A DNA stretch of 64,000 nt from an uncultured Bacteroidota bacterium (GTDB lineage Bacteria; Bacteroidota; Bacteroidia; Flavobacteriales; Flavobacteriaceae). The translations under genes and the position numbers were made by a program. The stretch's first letter is position 1; every line of letters starts with the position of its first letter. The stretch lies in the NCBI GenBank assembly GCA_902546095.1, contig CACCIQ010000002.1:49321-113320 (forward strand), read 5' to 3'. The notes under the pieces are model-generated. The model had not been told where the DNA came from, did not search any database, and worked only from the letters and a program-made list of their open reading frames with translations. Positions 29,565-39,768 of the stretch are shown here, piece by piece.

Positions 29565-31954
29565 TCTCTTAAAACTGCATTAAATTCCTTAGAGACACTT
29601 TCAACAATCTTATCACTAATTCTCTTTATTTGTTTGTCGCTAAGTGTTCCTTCAGATGGATTAATAGTAACAGAGAAGGAATATGATTTTTTTCCATTTG
29701 ATTTATCAGGCCTGTATGAGTCACCTAATTTAATATCCCCAATAATATTTGGATCTATTGAGAAAATAGTATTTTTCATTTTAGAAAAAAGTACATCATT
29801 CTCAACTAAAAATGAAAAATCTCGAACTACTTTGGGATATTTTGAAACAGATTTTACATTAAAGAAGTTGGGTTTAATTTTTGAAAATAATAAATCAATA
29901 TGAATCAATGCAAAAAAAACATTTGATTTAATTCCAAAATCCTTTAGCTTGTCAGACGAAACTGATCGGATTTCCGCTATAGTTGAACCACCATTTTTTA
30001 GTGTTAATCTGTCATTATTTAAGTGTTCTGAGTATGATATTTTAAACAATTCAAGAATATTTACAACAACATTTTTTAAATAAAAAATCTGTGCTGGGAA
30101 TGATTTATTTGACCATGATTTTTCAACTATATCTCCATTAATAGCTATACCGAGTCTTTTATTTTCAACATAAGTATTTGATTTATAACTATATACAGAC
30201 CCAAATTCGTAAAAATTATTTTTTACGGACTTTCTGTTAATGTTGTATGAAATAGCCTTTAAAAAACCATCTAACAAGTTTGTTCTCATAATTGAAATAT
30301 CGTTGCTTATGGAGTTTTTCAATTTCACTATTTCAGAACTAGAATTATCAGGGTCATTTTGAACAAGCGAGTTATTCATGATTTCATTAAAACTAATTGA
30401 TGAAAGATAATTTGAAATTAAATTTTGAAACTTATTATTATCATTATTTATTGTAGACAATGAAAACTTGAGAGTTTCATCATTAGGAATATTATTATAT
30501 CCATGAATTCTCAAAATTTCTTCAACAACATCACATTCTCTATTCACATCATGTCTATATTTAGGTATTTCAATACCAACAGAAATATCAGTGACATTAT
30601 TAATTTTAAAATCTAAAAAGTTTAAAATTGATTTAATTTTTAATTTATCAATTTCATATCCTATCAAACTATTGATTTTTTCAAAGTTTAAAACAATATT
30701 TTTTTCTTCAATTTTTGATGGATATTCATCAATAATATCACATATTATTTCTCCATCACAGGAATCTTTTATCAATGAGGCAGCTCTTTTTAAAGCATAG
30801 TCAACCATTTCAATATCAACACCTCTCTCAAATCTATAGGAGGAGTCTGTATTTATACTATGATTTTTTGAAGTTTTTCTAACTGATATGGGATTAAAAT
30901 AAGCACTTTCCAGAAAAATTGTTTTAGTTTGATTATTTACAGAATATTTGTAACCTCCATAAACTCCTGCCAAACACATTGGAATATCACCATCACAAAT
31001 TACTAAATCATTCTTAGATAACTTTATTTCTTGTTCATCTAAAGTTTTAAAGACTGTTTTATCTTTTAATGTTTTAATTTCAATTCTTCCTGATTTTATT
31101 TTATCAAGGTCATATGCGTGGAGTGGTTGTCCAAGTTCATGCATTACCAGATTAGTTATATCAACTACATTATTTATAGGTTTAAGGCCAATTGAAATAA
31201 GTTTATTTTTGATTTCTTCTGATGATGGTTTTATTTTAATTCCTTTAATTACTAATCCGCAAAATCTATTACACAAACTAGAATCTTTAATGTCAACAAT
31301 AACACCTGGAGGTAATTTAAGGTTTGAATAATTTAAAACAGATGGAAGTATCAACTCATATTTTTTATCATTTCTATATGAAAGAGCTGCAGATAAATCT
31401 CTAGCTACACCATAGTGACTTATTGCATCGCAACGATTTGGCGTCAATGCAATTTCAAATATCTTATCTTGATACTTCTTATAAACTTTTGATACTGGAT
31501 CACCAATTTTATATTTTTTATTTAGCACTATGATACCATCATGACTATCGCCAACTCCGATTTCATCCTCAGCACAAAGCATTCCCTCACTTTCAATTCC
31601 TCTGATTTTAGATTTATTAATTTTAAAATATTCATTTGTAGAAGTAATTAAATTTGTTCCGACAGGAGCAACAACAACCTTTTGACCCTCACTCACATTT
31701 GGAGCACCACATACAATTGTAAGATCTTCATTTCCTCCAACATCCACCTTTGTAACTTTTAATCTGTCAGCATTGGGATGTTTTTTAGATTCTTTAACTA
31801 ATCCAATTAATAATTTCGATAAATCTGTAGAGGGAAATTCATAATCATTTACTTTTTCAACTTCTAATCCAATATCTGTTAATAAATCCGAAACATTATT
31901 TACCGAAAGATTAAAATCTAGAAGTTCTTTTAGCCATTTGTATGAAATATTCAT
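29558..31954 (-). CDS. pheT: Phenylalanine--tRNA ligase subunit beta
   Basis: 798 aa; MNISYKWLKELLDFN, tRNA-binding domain, B3/B4, FDX-ACB C-terminus. Confidence 0.97.
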   Translation of the reverse strand: MNISYKWLKELLDFNLSVNNVSDLLTDIGLEVEKVNDYEFPSTDLSKLLIGLVKESKKHPNADRLKVTKVDVGGNEDLTIVCGAPNVSEGQKVVVAPVGTNLITSTNEYFKINKSKIRGIESEGMLCAEDEIGVGDSHDGIIVLNKKYKIGDPVSKVYKKYQDKIFEIALTPNRCDAISHYGVARDLSAALSYRNDKKYELILPSVLNYSNLKLPPGVIVDIKDSSLCNRFCGLVIKGIKIKPSSEEIKNKLISIGLKPINNVVDITNLVMHELGQPLHAYDLDKIKSGRIEIKTLKDKTVFKTLDEQEIKLSKNDLVICDGDIPMCLAGVYGGYKYSVNNQTKTIFLESAYFNPISVRKTSKNHSINTDSSYRFERGVDIEMVDYALKRAASLIKDSCDGEIICDIIDEYPSKIEEKNIVLNFEKINSLIGYEIDKLKIKSILNFLDFKINNVTDISVGIEIPKYRHDVNRECDVVEEILRIHGYNNIPNDETLKFSLSTINNDNNKFQNLISNYLSSISFNEIMNNSLVQNDPDNSSSEIVKLKNSISNDISIMRTNLLDGFLKAISYNINRKSVKNNFYEFGSVYSYKSNTYVENKRLGIAINGDIVEKSWSNKSFPAQIFYLKNVVVNILELFKISYSEHLNNDRLTLKNGGSTIAEIRSVSSDKLKDFGIKSNVFFALIHIDLLFSKIKPNFFNVKSVSKYPKVVRDFSFLVENDVLFSKMKNTIFSIDPNIIGDIKLGDSYRPDKSNGKKSYSFSVTINPSEGTLSDKQIKRISDKIVESVSKEFNAVLRDQ

Positions 31955-31983
31955 TTAAGTAAAGATAAAGTAACAATTATAAT

Positions 31984-34080
31984 TTAACCAATTTCATTCC
32001 ATGATTTATTAATTGGATTATTTAAAATAAAACTTCTAATATTATAGTTTTCATTTAAATTTAGTTTTGGGTCTTTTTTAATCAATAAATCAGCTTCATT
32101 AGAAACAGAAAATAAAATGCTATCATCTTCTATTATATCAGCAATTTTAAAATCTAAAACACCACTTTGTTTTGTTCCCAGAACATCGCCTGGCCCCCTC
32201 AATCTTAAATCAACTTCAGAAATTTTAAAACCATCATTTGAATTAACCATAGCATCTATTCTTATTTTAGCATCTTCAGAAATCTTATCATTTGTCATTA
32301 AAACACAATAACTATCATATTTTCCTCTACCAACTCTCCCTCTCAGCTGATGAAGTTGAGATAAACCAAATCTTTCTGCATTTTCAATTATCATTACAGA
32401 AGCATTAGGTACATTTACACCAACCTCAATTACAGTTGTAGAAATAAGAATGTCAATTTTTCCATTCAAAAAATTATTCATTTCTATGTCTTTATTTGAT
32501 GACCTCATTCTTCCATGCATTACACCAATTGAGTAATTTTCCTTGTCAAACTCTCTTGTTATGCTTTCTAGCCCATCCTCTAAATATTTTAAATCCATTT
32601 TTTTTGATTCTTCAATTAATGGATAAACTATGTAAATTTGTCTTCCTTGTTTAATTTGATCTCTAATAAATCCAAAAACTTTTAATCTATTTTTGTCTTT
32701 TCTATGAACCGTGATAACATCTTTTCTTCCTGGTGGTAGTTCATCAATAATTGATAAATCTAAATCTCCATACAAGCTCATTGTAAGGGTTCGAGGAATT
32801 GGTGTAGCGGTCATTATTAAAACGTGTGGTGGAGGATTATTCTTTTCCCAAATTTTTGATCTTTGTTTAACTCCAAAACGATGTTGCTCATCAATTACCG
32901 CATAACCTAGATTATTAAAAATGACATTTTGTTCAAATATTGCATGAGTTCCAATTAATAAATTAATTGATCCATTCTTTAAATCATTTAGAAGTATTTT
33001 TCTATCTGATGATTTTGTAGATCCAGTTAAAACCTTAACAACTAAACCTAAATTTTCAAATTTATCTTTAAAGTTTTTAAAATGTTGAAATGCTAAAATT
33101 TCTGTTGGAGCAACAAGACATGATTGATAATTGTTATCAATTGAAATTAAAATAGATAATAATGCAACCACTGTTTTACCTGACCCAACGTCACCCTGTA
33201 AAAGTCTTATCATTTGTTGATTTGATGCAAAATCATTTCTAATTTCCTTTAAAACTTTTTTTTGTGGTTTTGTCAATTCAAAGCTTAGATAATTATTATA
33301 AAAATTATTAAAATACTCCCCAACATAAGGGAAGTAATAACCTTTATTTCTTTTTAATTTATTATGAGATAATTTGAATTTTAGTTGATTAAAAAAAAGT
33401 TCCTCAAACTTCAACCTATACCTTGCTTTTTCTAATAAATCGTGGTTTTCAGGGAAATGAATGTTATGATAAGCTTGGTTTGGTGAAATCAATTTAAATT
33501 TCTTGTTTAAATATTCATTTAGATTTTCATCAAACTTATTCTCTAAAAAAACAAAAAGATTTTTTACAATTTTAATCATTGCTTTATTTGAAATACCGAT
33601 TGAGGAAAGCTTTTCAGTCGAAGAGTAAACAGGTTGTAATTTTATTGATTTAGCTTTAAAATTTTCAATTCTTTCAAATTCAGGGTGAACAAGTGAAGGC
33701 AATTTTTCAAACCAACTAATTCTTCCAAAAAGAATATATTTTTGATTAGTTTTAATTGATTTTTCAACCCAACTTAATCCTTTAAACCATAATACTTTGA
33801 TGTTTTTTTCACCATCAAAGAATTTTGCTTCAATTCCATATCGATTTCTATATTTTTTATAAATAATATTTTTAAAAACACCAGAAATTTGTACATATAC
33901 ATCAGAACTATTTATTTCACTTATTTTATAAAATCTTGATCTATCCAAGTATTTGTAGGGGAAGAAGTTTAAAAGGTCGTAACATCTTCTAATACCTAAT
34001 TCTTCTTTAAATAGTTCAGCGCGCATTTTTCCTACACCCTTGACAAATTCTATTGAAGTATTTAGCTTGGTATTATTCAC
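31984..34080 (-). CDS. recG: ATP-dependent DNA helicase RecG
   Basis: 698 aa; RLLQGDVGSGKTVVAL, IDEQHRFGVKQR, MTATPIPRTLTMSLYGDLDLSIIDELPPGRK. Confidence 0.97.
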   Translation of the reverse strand: MNNTKLNTSIEFVKGVGKMRAELFKEELGIRRCYDLLNFFPYKYLDRSRFYKISEINSSDVYVQISGVFKNIIYKKYRNRYGIEAKFFDGEKNIKVLWFKGLSWVEKSIKTNQKYILFGRISWFEKLPSLVHPEFERIENFKAKSIKLQPVYSSTEKLSSIGISNKAMIKIVKNLFVFLENKFDENLNEYLNKKFKLISPNQAYHNIHFPENHDLLEKARYRLKFEELFFNQLKFKLSHNKLKRNKGYYFPYVGEYFNNFYNNYLSFELTKPQKKVLKEIRNDFASNQQMIRLLQGDVGSGKTVVALLSILISIDNNYQSCLVAPTEILAFQHFKNFKDKFENLGLVVKVLTGSTKSSDRKILLNDLKNGSINLLIGTHAIFEQNVIFNNLGYAVIDEQHRFGVKQRSKIWEKNNPPPHVLIMTATPIPRTLTMSLYGDLDLSIIDELPPGRKDVITVHRKDKNRLKVFGFIRDQIKQGRQIYIVYPLIEESKKMDLKYLEDGLESITREFDKENYSIGVMHGRMRSSNKDIEMNNFLNGKIDILISTTVIEVGVNVPNASVMIIENAERFGLSQLHQLRGRVGRGKYDSYCVLMTNDKISEDAKIRIDAMVNSNDGFKISEVDLRLRGPGDVLGTKQSGVLDFKIADIIEDDSILFSVSNEADLLIKKDPKLNLNENYNIRSFILNNPINKSWNEIG

Positions 34081-34132
34081 TTCTCAAATTTAATTTATTA
34101 ACTTTAAAATAATATTCTACCACAAAATTAAA

Positions 34133-36376
34133 TTGAATAATTATCTAGAAAATCTTAATGAAGAGCAAAAACTTCCAGTTCTTCATAAGGATGGTCCACT
34201 CATTGTTATAGCAGGAGCTGGATCCGGTAAAACAAGAGTTTTAACCTACAGGATTATACATTTAATTAATGAAGGGGTTGATCCTTTTAACATACTTGCG
34301 CTTACATTTACTAACAAAGCTGCATTGGAGATGAAAAATAGGATTTCTCTAATTACAAGCGAATCAGTTTCTAGAAGTATTTGGATGGGAACATTTCATT
34401 CAATTTTTGCAAGAATTTTGAGATCAGAAGCACCACTAATTGGATACCCTACAAATTTTACTATATACGATACATACGACTCTGAAAAGCTTATTTCAAA
34501 TATTATTAAAGAAAAGAAACTTGATAAAGATACATATAAGGCTAAATCAATAAAAAATAGGATTTCATCACTAAAAAATAATTTTATCACAGTTGAAAAT
34601 TATTTTAACAATTCTGAGCTAATTGAGGTTGATAAAGCTGCTAAAAGAGATTTATTTGGAGAAATATATCAAGAATATGTAAGAAGATGTTTCAAAGCAA
34701 GTGTTATGGATTTTGATGATCTACTTTTGAAAACAAATGAACTTTTGAATAAAAGCCCAGAGACTCTACTCAAATATCAGCAAAAATTTAAGTATATACT
34801 CGTTGACGAATATCAAGACACAAATTATTCACAATATTTAATAGTAAAAGCTTTAGCTGATAGACATGAAAATTTATGCGTTGTTGGTGATGACTCACAG
34901 AGTATTTACAGTTTCAGAGGAGCAAATATTGATAATATTCTAAATTTTAAAAAACATTATCCGAACTCAATCAGCTATAAACTTGAACAAAATTATAGAT
35001 CTACAAAAAATATAGTTCAAGCAGCAAACTCACTGATAAATCACAATATTTTAAAGTTGGATAAAACAATATGGACAGACAATGATATAGGTGATAAAAT
35101 AATTTTGAATAAATCACTCTCTGACTCTGAGGAGGGCAGATACGTTTCGTCGAATATATTTGAATTAAAAAATAATTTTCAATTGAATAACTCAAGCTTT
35201 GCTGTGCTATATCGAACAAATGCTCAATCAAGATCTATTGAAGATGCTCTGAGGAAGATTAATATTGATTATCAGGTTTTTGGAGGATTATCATTTTATC
35301 AAAGAAAAGAGATAAAAGATGTTTTAGCATATTTAAGAATTATAGAAAACACGAATGACGAGGAGAGCTTGAGGAGAATTATTAATTTCCCCCCGAGGGG
35401 AATTGGTCAAACAACTTTAGACAAGTTGAATATTCTATCAAATGAGCATAATGTTAGCATGTTTGAAGCAATTTCAATTATAAATAAATGCTCAAAATTA
35501 TTTAATCAAAGGACGACACATAAGCTAGAAGATTTTAAGAATTTAATAGAAAGTTTTAAAATCTTTAGTAGTAAAAATAATGCATATGAAACTACAAATC
35601 TAGTTATTCACAAGACTAGACTAATTGATTTTTACAGAAATGAGGGGACTCTTGAGTCAATGAATAGAATTGAAAATATTGAAGAACTTTTGAATGGAGT
35701 TAATGACTTTATTGATCAACAAATAGAAATTTTTGAAGGTGATAATTCTCTGTCAAAATATCTTCAAGATGTTGCATTATATTCTGAGACAGATAAAGAT
35801 ATTCAATCTGAAAAAGTTTCGTTAATGTCAATTCATATGGCAAAAGGCTTAGAATTTCCAATTGTATATGTGGTTGGACTCGAAGAAAATTTATTTCCTT
35901 CAATAATGAGCATTAATTCAAGGGAAGAAATAGAGGAGGAGAGAAGATTATTTTATGTTGCTATGACACGAGCTAAAGAAAAACTCATTTTAAGCCATTG
36001 TGAGCAAAGGTTTAAGTGGGGAAACATTATTGATTGCGAGCCAAGTAGGTTTATAAGTGAAATTGATCCTAAGTTCTTGAATAATGTCAATAGAACAAAT
36101 AATTATATTAAACAAAAGATTGATGAAAGTAAATTTAGATTGAAAAAACTTCCACAAAAAAATTTAAAAAAATTAAGAACAAATCCTATTTCACCTTTAA
36201 AGAACCCAATATTAAATATAAATTTAAATGAAAAGGTTTACCATGAAAGGTTTGGAGAAGGTATTGTTCAAGATATTGAAGGAGAGGGCGATAATATTAG
36301 AGCTAATATTAACTTTAAAATCGGCGGTGAGAAAAAAATTCTACTGAAGTTTGCGAGATTGAAAATTATAAAATAA
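34133..36376 (+). CDS. pcrA: UvrD/PcrA-type ATP-dependent helicase (TTG start)
   Basis: 747 aa; LNEEQKLPVLHKDGPLIVIAGAGSGKTRVLTYRI, VDEYQDTNYSQY, MSIHMAKGLEFPIVYVVGLEE, RRLFYVAMTRAK. Confidence 0.94.
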   Translation: MNNYLENLNEEQKLPVLHKDGPLIVIAGAGSGKTRVLTYRIIHLINEGVDPFNILALTFTNKAALEMKNRISLITSESVSRSIWMGTFHSIFARILRSEAPLIGYPTNFTIYDTYDSEKLISNIIKEKKLDKDTYKAKSIKNRISSLKNNFITVENYFNNSELIEVDKAAKRDLFGEIYQEYVRRCFKASVMDFDDLLLKTNELLNKSPETLLKYQQKFKYILVDEYQDTNYSQYLIVKALADRHENLCVVGDDSQSIYSFRGANIDNILNFKKHYPNSISYKLEQNYRSTKNIVQAANSLINHNILKLDKTIWTDNDIGDKIILNKSLSDSEEGRYVSSNIFELKNNFQLNNSSFAVLYRTNAQSRSIEDALRKINIDYQVFGGLSFYQRKEIKDVLAYLRIIENTNDEESLRRIINFPPRGIGQTTLDKLNILSNEHNVSMFEAISIINKCSKLFNQRTTHKLEDFKNLIESFKIFSSKNNAYETTNLVIHKTRLIDFYRNEGTLESMNRIENIEELLNGVNDFIDQQIEIFEGDNSLSKYLQDVALYSETDKDIQSEKVSLMSIHMAKGLEFPIVYVVGLEENLFPSIMSINSREEIEEERRLFYVAMTRAKEKLILSHCEQRFKWGNIIDCEPSRFISEIDPKFLNNVNRTNNYIKQKIDESKFRLKKLPQKNLKKLRTNPISPLKNPILNINLNEKVYHERFGEGIVQDIEGEGDNIRANINFKIGGEKKILLKFARLKIIK

Positions 36377-36377
36377 A

Positions 36378-36400
36378 AAAGGGGGCAATGCCCCCTTTAT
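36378..36400. terminator. Bidirectional intrinsic terminator between convergent pcrA and ompA-like genes
   Basis: AAAGGGGGC-AAT-GCCCCCTTT hairpin, A/T runs on both sides. Confidence 0.8.
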
Positions 36401-36417
36401 ATTGAACTTAAATGAGT

Positions 36418-37269
36418 TTAATTTACAGCTGCTTGCATACCTTGCTCTATTAAATCATAAAATTGATCTAATTTAGGTAAAACAACTATTCTCGTTCTTC
36501 TATTCTTAGCCTGTCCTTCTGCAGTTTCATTATCAGCAACAGGAATGTAATAACTTCTTCCAGCAGCAGTCATTCTTTCCGGCGGAACGTTAAAGTCATT
36601 TTGAAGAACTCTTACCACAGATGTTGCTCTTTTAACACTTAAATCCCAGTTGTCCTGTAGAACATCATTTTGAATTGGTACATTATCTGTATGACCCTCA
36701 ACCATAAACTCAATTTCAGGCTTATCCAAAACTACTTGTGCAACTTTACCAAGAACTTCTTTAGCTCTGTCAGAAACGTAATAGCTTCCACTGTTGAACA
36801 ATAATTTATCGGAAATTGATATAAATACAACACCTTTTTCTACATTGATTTCAATATCATTATCACTTACATCAATAAAAGCACCCTTTAAGCTAGTAAC
36901 TAATGCTAAGGTAACAGAATCTCTTCTAGTTACTGCATCTTGCATAGTTCTGATAACTAAGTCTTTTTCTTTTAAACTTTCAAGAGATTTCTCTAGATTT
37001 TCAGCCCCCTTTTGTGAAAGGGTGGTTAAATTACCCATGTTATTAATTAAATCTTGATTGTTAGCTTTTAAAAATGCAACTTGCTCCTCAAGAGCTTTAA
37101 AGTTTGCTTCAGCTGTTGCCTTTTCATCAAGGCAAGAATTAAGTTTAACAGTTGCCGAATTTAAAAGATTTAAATTTTTCTGATTTGTTGCCTCAAGTTC
37201 TGCATATTTCTTTTGAGAAACACAAGAACTAAGCAAAATTAAGACAAGTAAAATATAATTGTATTTCAT
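36418..37269 (-). CDS. OmpA family lipoprotein
   Basis: MKYNYILLVLILLSSCVSQKKY lipobox; FMVEGHTDNVPIQN...NWDLSVKRATSVVRVL, KNRRTRIVV; start trimmed from 37296. Confidence 0.88.
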   Translation of the reverse strand: MKYNYILLVLILLSSCVSQKKYAELEATNQKNLNLLNSATVKLNSCLDEKATAEANFKALEEQVAFLKANNQDLINNMGNLTTLSQKGAENLEKSLESLKEKDLVIRTMQDAVTRRDSVTLALVTSLKGAFIDVSDNDIEINVEKGVVFISISDKLLFNSGSYYVSDRAKEVLGKVAQVVLDKPEIEFMVEGHTDNVPIQNDVLQDNWDLSVKRATSVVRVLQNDFNVPPERMTAAGRSYYIPVADNETAEGQAKNRRTRIVVLPKLDQFYDLIEQGMQAAVN

Positions 37270-37314
37270 ATCTAAGTTTTTTTTTAAAAATAGCAAATTT
37301 TATTCCAATTAATA

Positions 37315-38316
37315 TTATTTAATGGAGGAAAAAGTTTTTTTACCAAAAAAATAATAATTAATTAAAATTGAAAAACAAATAAAGTATTTATATGATCCCA
37401 ATCCCTTTTTTCTTTTTGAAAATGATTTTCTAAAATTCAATATATTAAAATAATATGCAGAGAGAATGGAAAAAGATAATCCAAATCTAAATAATAAAAC
37501 AGAAAAAATTAAAATAAATAAATCACAAATAAGCCTTAAAAACATTGAAAAAATAAAATATTTTTTTGGCAAATTTTTAATTAACATAACTAATGAATTT
37601 CTAAAATTCAAATAGTTCTTTCTATTTCCACCGTACTGCATAGTTCCGCCACCAACATGATAAACGTTTGCTTTACCAATAGTGATAATTTTATAACTTG
37701 AGTCAAGATTTTTTAAACGCCAACACAAATCAATTTCTTCCATATGGCAGAAAAAATCTTCATCAAATCCGTTTAACAACTTAAAAATGCTTTTACGTAT
37801 TATAAAACATGATCCAGATGCCCAAAAAATTTCTCTTGTTGTGTTGTATTTATCAGATTTCTCAATATTACCCAAAATTCTTCCCCTACAAAACGGATAA
37901 CCAAGAAAATCTAAATATCCACCAGATGCACCAGCATATTCATATTTATCTTGATTGTTATAATCTAATATTCGCGGCTGAGCAATAGAAATCATTTCAT
38001 TAGATTCAAATGTTTTTTTTATTGTGCTGAACGAATTAGAATCTAAAAATACAGCATCATTATTTAAGAAGATTATTACATCTTCATCAATGTATTTTAC
38101 AGCTTCATTGTATCCCCTTGCATAACCATAATTATTATCTAGCTTTATTGTAATTATATCAGGATAATTCTTATTAATAAATTCAACTGATGAGTCGTTA
38201 GAGTTATTATCAATTAAATAAATTGCAGCATCTGAACAGTTCTTAACTACTTTAGGAATAAATTTTCTAAGTAGAATTGAGCCATTATGGTTTAATATCG
38301 CAACTGCATATGTCAT
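37315..38316 (-). CDS. Glycosyltransferase family 2
   Basis: 333 aa; VAILNHNGSILLRKFIP, IYLIDNNSNDSSVEFI, IFLNNDAVF, GFDEDFFCHMEEIDLCWRL. Confidence 0.92.
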   Translation of the reverse strand: MTYAVAILNHNGSILLRKFIPKVVKNCSDAAIYLIDNNSNDSSVEFINKNYPDIITIKLDNNYGYARGYNEAVKYIDEDVIIFLNNDAVFLDSNSFSTIKKTFESNEMISIAQPRILDYNNQDKYEYAGASGGYLDFLGYPFCRGRILGNIEKSDKYNTTREIFWASGSCFIIRKSIFKLLNGFDEDFFCHMEEIDLCWRLKNLDSSYKIITIGKANVYHVGGGTMQYGGNRKNYLNFRNSLVMLIKNLPKKYFIFSMFLRLICDLFILIFSVLLFRFGLSFSILSAYYFNILNFRKSFSKRKKGLGSYKYFICFSILINYYFFGKKTFSSIK

Positions 38317-38759
38317 ATTTTGCTGTATACTGGAATATTGTCAATTATTTCAAAATTACCATTTTGATATTTTATAAATATATGCTTCAATCCGTTAGAC
38401 AACATTAAATAAGATGCTTTTAACTCCAAATTGTATATTACTAATTGATCAATTGATTTTTGATTTAATTTAATTTTTGGTGATTTGCATTCAATCAAAA
38501 TGATAATATTTCCTTTTTTATCAAAAACAACTATGTCAAATCTTTTACTTAAACCTTTAACTTTAAATCCTTTTTCGACAGCAATGTGAGAGGCTGGAAC
38601 TTTCAGATCATTGTGTAAGAACGAAATAATATTTTGTCTAACCCATTCCTCAGCCGTTAACAATACATTTTTTTTTCGTAAAGGGTCGAAAATATATCTT
38701 TTATTATTGATGAGATTTATCTTATAGTTATATTTAGTTTTGAAATTTAAATCAATCAT
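38313..38759 (-). CDS. Orphan type I restriction HsdR N-terminal-like domain protein (PD-(D/E)XK fold)
   Basis: 148 aa; YIFDPLRKKNVLLTAEEWVRQNIISFL; KRFDIVVFDKKGNIIILIECKSP nuclease motif. Confidence 0.78.
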   Translation of the reverse strand: MIDLNFKTKYNYKINLINNKRYIFDPLRKKNVLLTAEEWVRQNIISFLHNDLKVPASHIAVEKGFKVKGLSKRFDIVVFDKKGNIIILIECKSPKIKLNQKSIDQLVIYNLELKASYLMLSNGLKHIFIKYQNGNFEIIDNIPVYSKI

Positions 38760-39768
38760 GAATGTAATTTCAAATGTAGAAGATTATAAAGAAGTATTGA
38801 ATAAAATTAATAATAATTTTATTCAAAATTTTTATGTCATTAATAGTGAAGAATTTTTTTTTCACAATGATTTTAATTTTCATATAAAAAAAATTATACC
38901 TGAGGAACTCAAAGGAATGAATCAGTATGTTTTTTTTGGAAATGAATCTAATGTTGATGAAATTATTATGTGCGCAAAGAAGTTCCCGATGATGGGGGAT
39001 AAGCAACTAATAATTGTCAAGGATGGTAATAAAATTTTCAAAAATTTAAAAAAACTAATCTCAACTATTCAAAGTATTCCAAAGTCAACTGTATTAGTTT
39101 TTAACCTAAGTGGAACAAAGATAGATCCAAAAAAAGAAGAAATAAATATTTTAAGTAATCATGGTGTTGTATATGATTTTAAAAAAATATATGAAAATAA
39201 AATTTCAGGATGGATTAAATATTTAGGTGAGCGATTAGGTTTTAACTTAGATCATAAAGTGTCTGAACTTATCAAAGAGAGGACAGGAATTAATTTAAGT
39301 AAGATTAATTTAGAGCTTGAAAAAATTAATGTGAACATAATTGATGGCAATATTGATAACGAGGTTGTGTTTGAGCATTTTGGTATTAATAATGATTTTA
39401 ACTTATTTGAACTCCAAAACGAAATTGGTAAGAAGAATTTTTCAAAGGTTTTTAAAATTTCAAATTATTTTACAAATAATTCATCGTATTCAATTCAACA
39501 AATATTAGCTACACTACACAGATATTTTTCTAATATATTTAAAATTCAATCATTAAACACTGATAATCCAAATGTAATTTCAAAATCACTTGGAATAAAT
39601 TATTACTTTGTAAATGATTATATAAATGCCTCAAAAAAATTTTCAATCAAGGAGGTTGTGAAAATCATTAGGATTTTAAACAAATATGATTTAAAAAGTA
39701 AAGGAATTAATTTTGAGGGTAATTCAGATTTATTGATAAATCAATTAATTGCTGAAATTAAAAATTAA
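38758..39768 (+). CDS. holA: DNA polymerase III subunit delta
   Basis: MNVISNVEDYKEVL...; divergent-family HolA with KKFPMMGDKQLIIVKDG and C-terminal collar domain; start set to ATG 38758. Confidence 0.8.
   Translation: MNVISNVEDYKEVLNKINNNFIQNFYVINSEEFFFHNDFNFHIKKIIPEELKGMNQYVFFGNESNVDEIIMCAKKFPMMGDKQLIIVKDGNKIFKNLKKLISTIQSIPKSTVLVFNLSGTKIDPKKEEINILSNHGVVYDFKKIYENKISGWIKYLGERLGFNLDHKVSELIKERTGINLSKINLELEKINVNIIDGNIDNEVVFEHFGINNDFNLFELQNEIGKKNFSKVFKISNYFTNNSSYSIQQILATLHRYFSNIFKIQSLNTDNPNVISKSLGINYYFVNDYINASKKFSIKEVVKIIRILNKYDLKSKGINFEGNSDLLINQLIAEIKN

Noticed and set aside
35385-35410. GC-rich imperfect inverted repeat AATTTCCCCCCGAGGGGAATT
   Set aside because: Lies within pcrA and encodes the conserved UvrD-family motif NFPPRGIG, so protein conservation explains it.
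37315-38759. Possible restriction-modification or defence island (HsdR-like gene beside a glycosyltransferase)
   Set aside because: No methyltransferase, specificity subunit, helicase, integrase or repeats; neighbours are core genes. Treated as an orphan domain protein instead.
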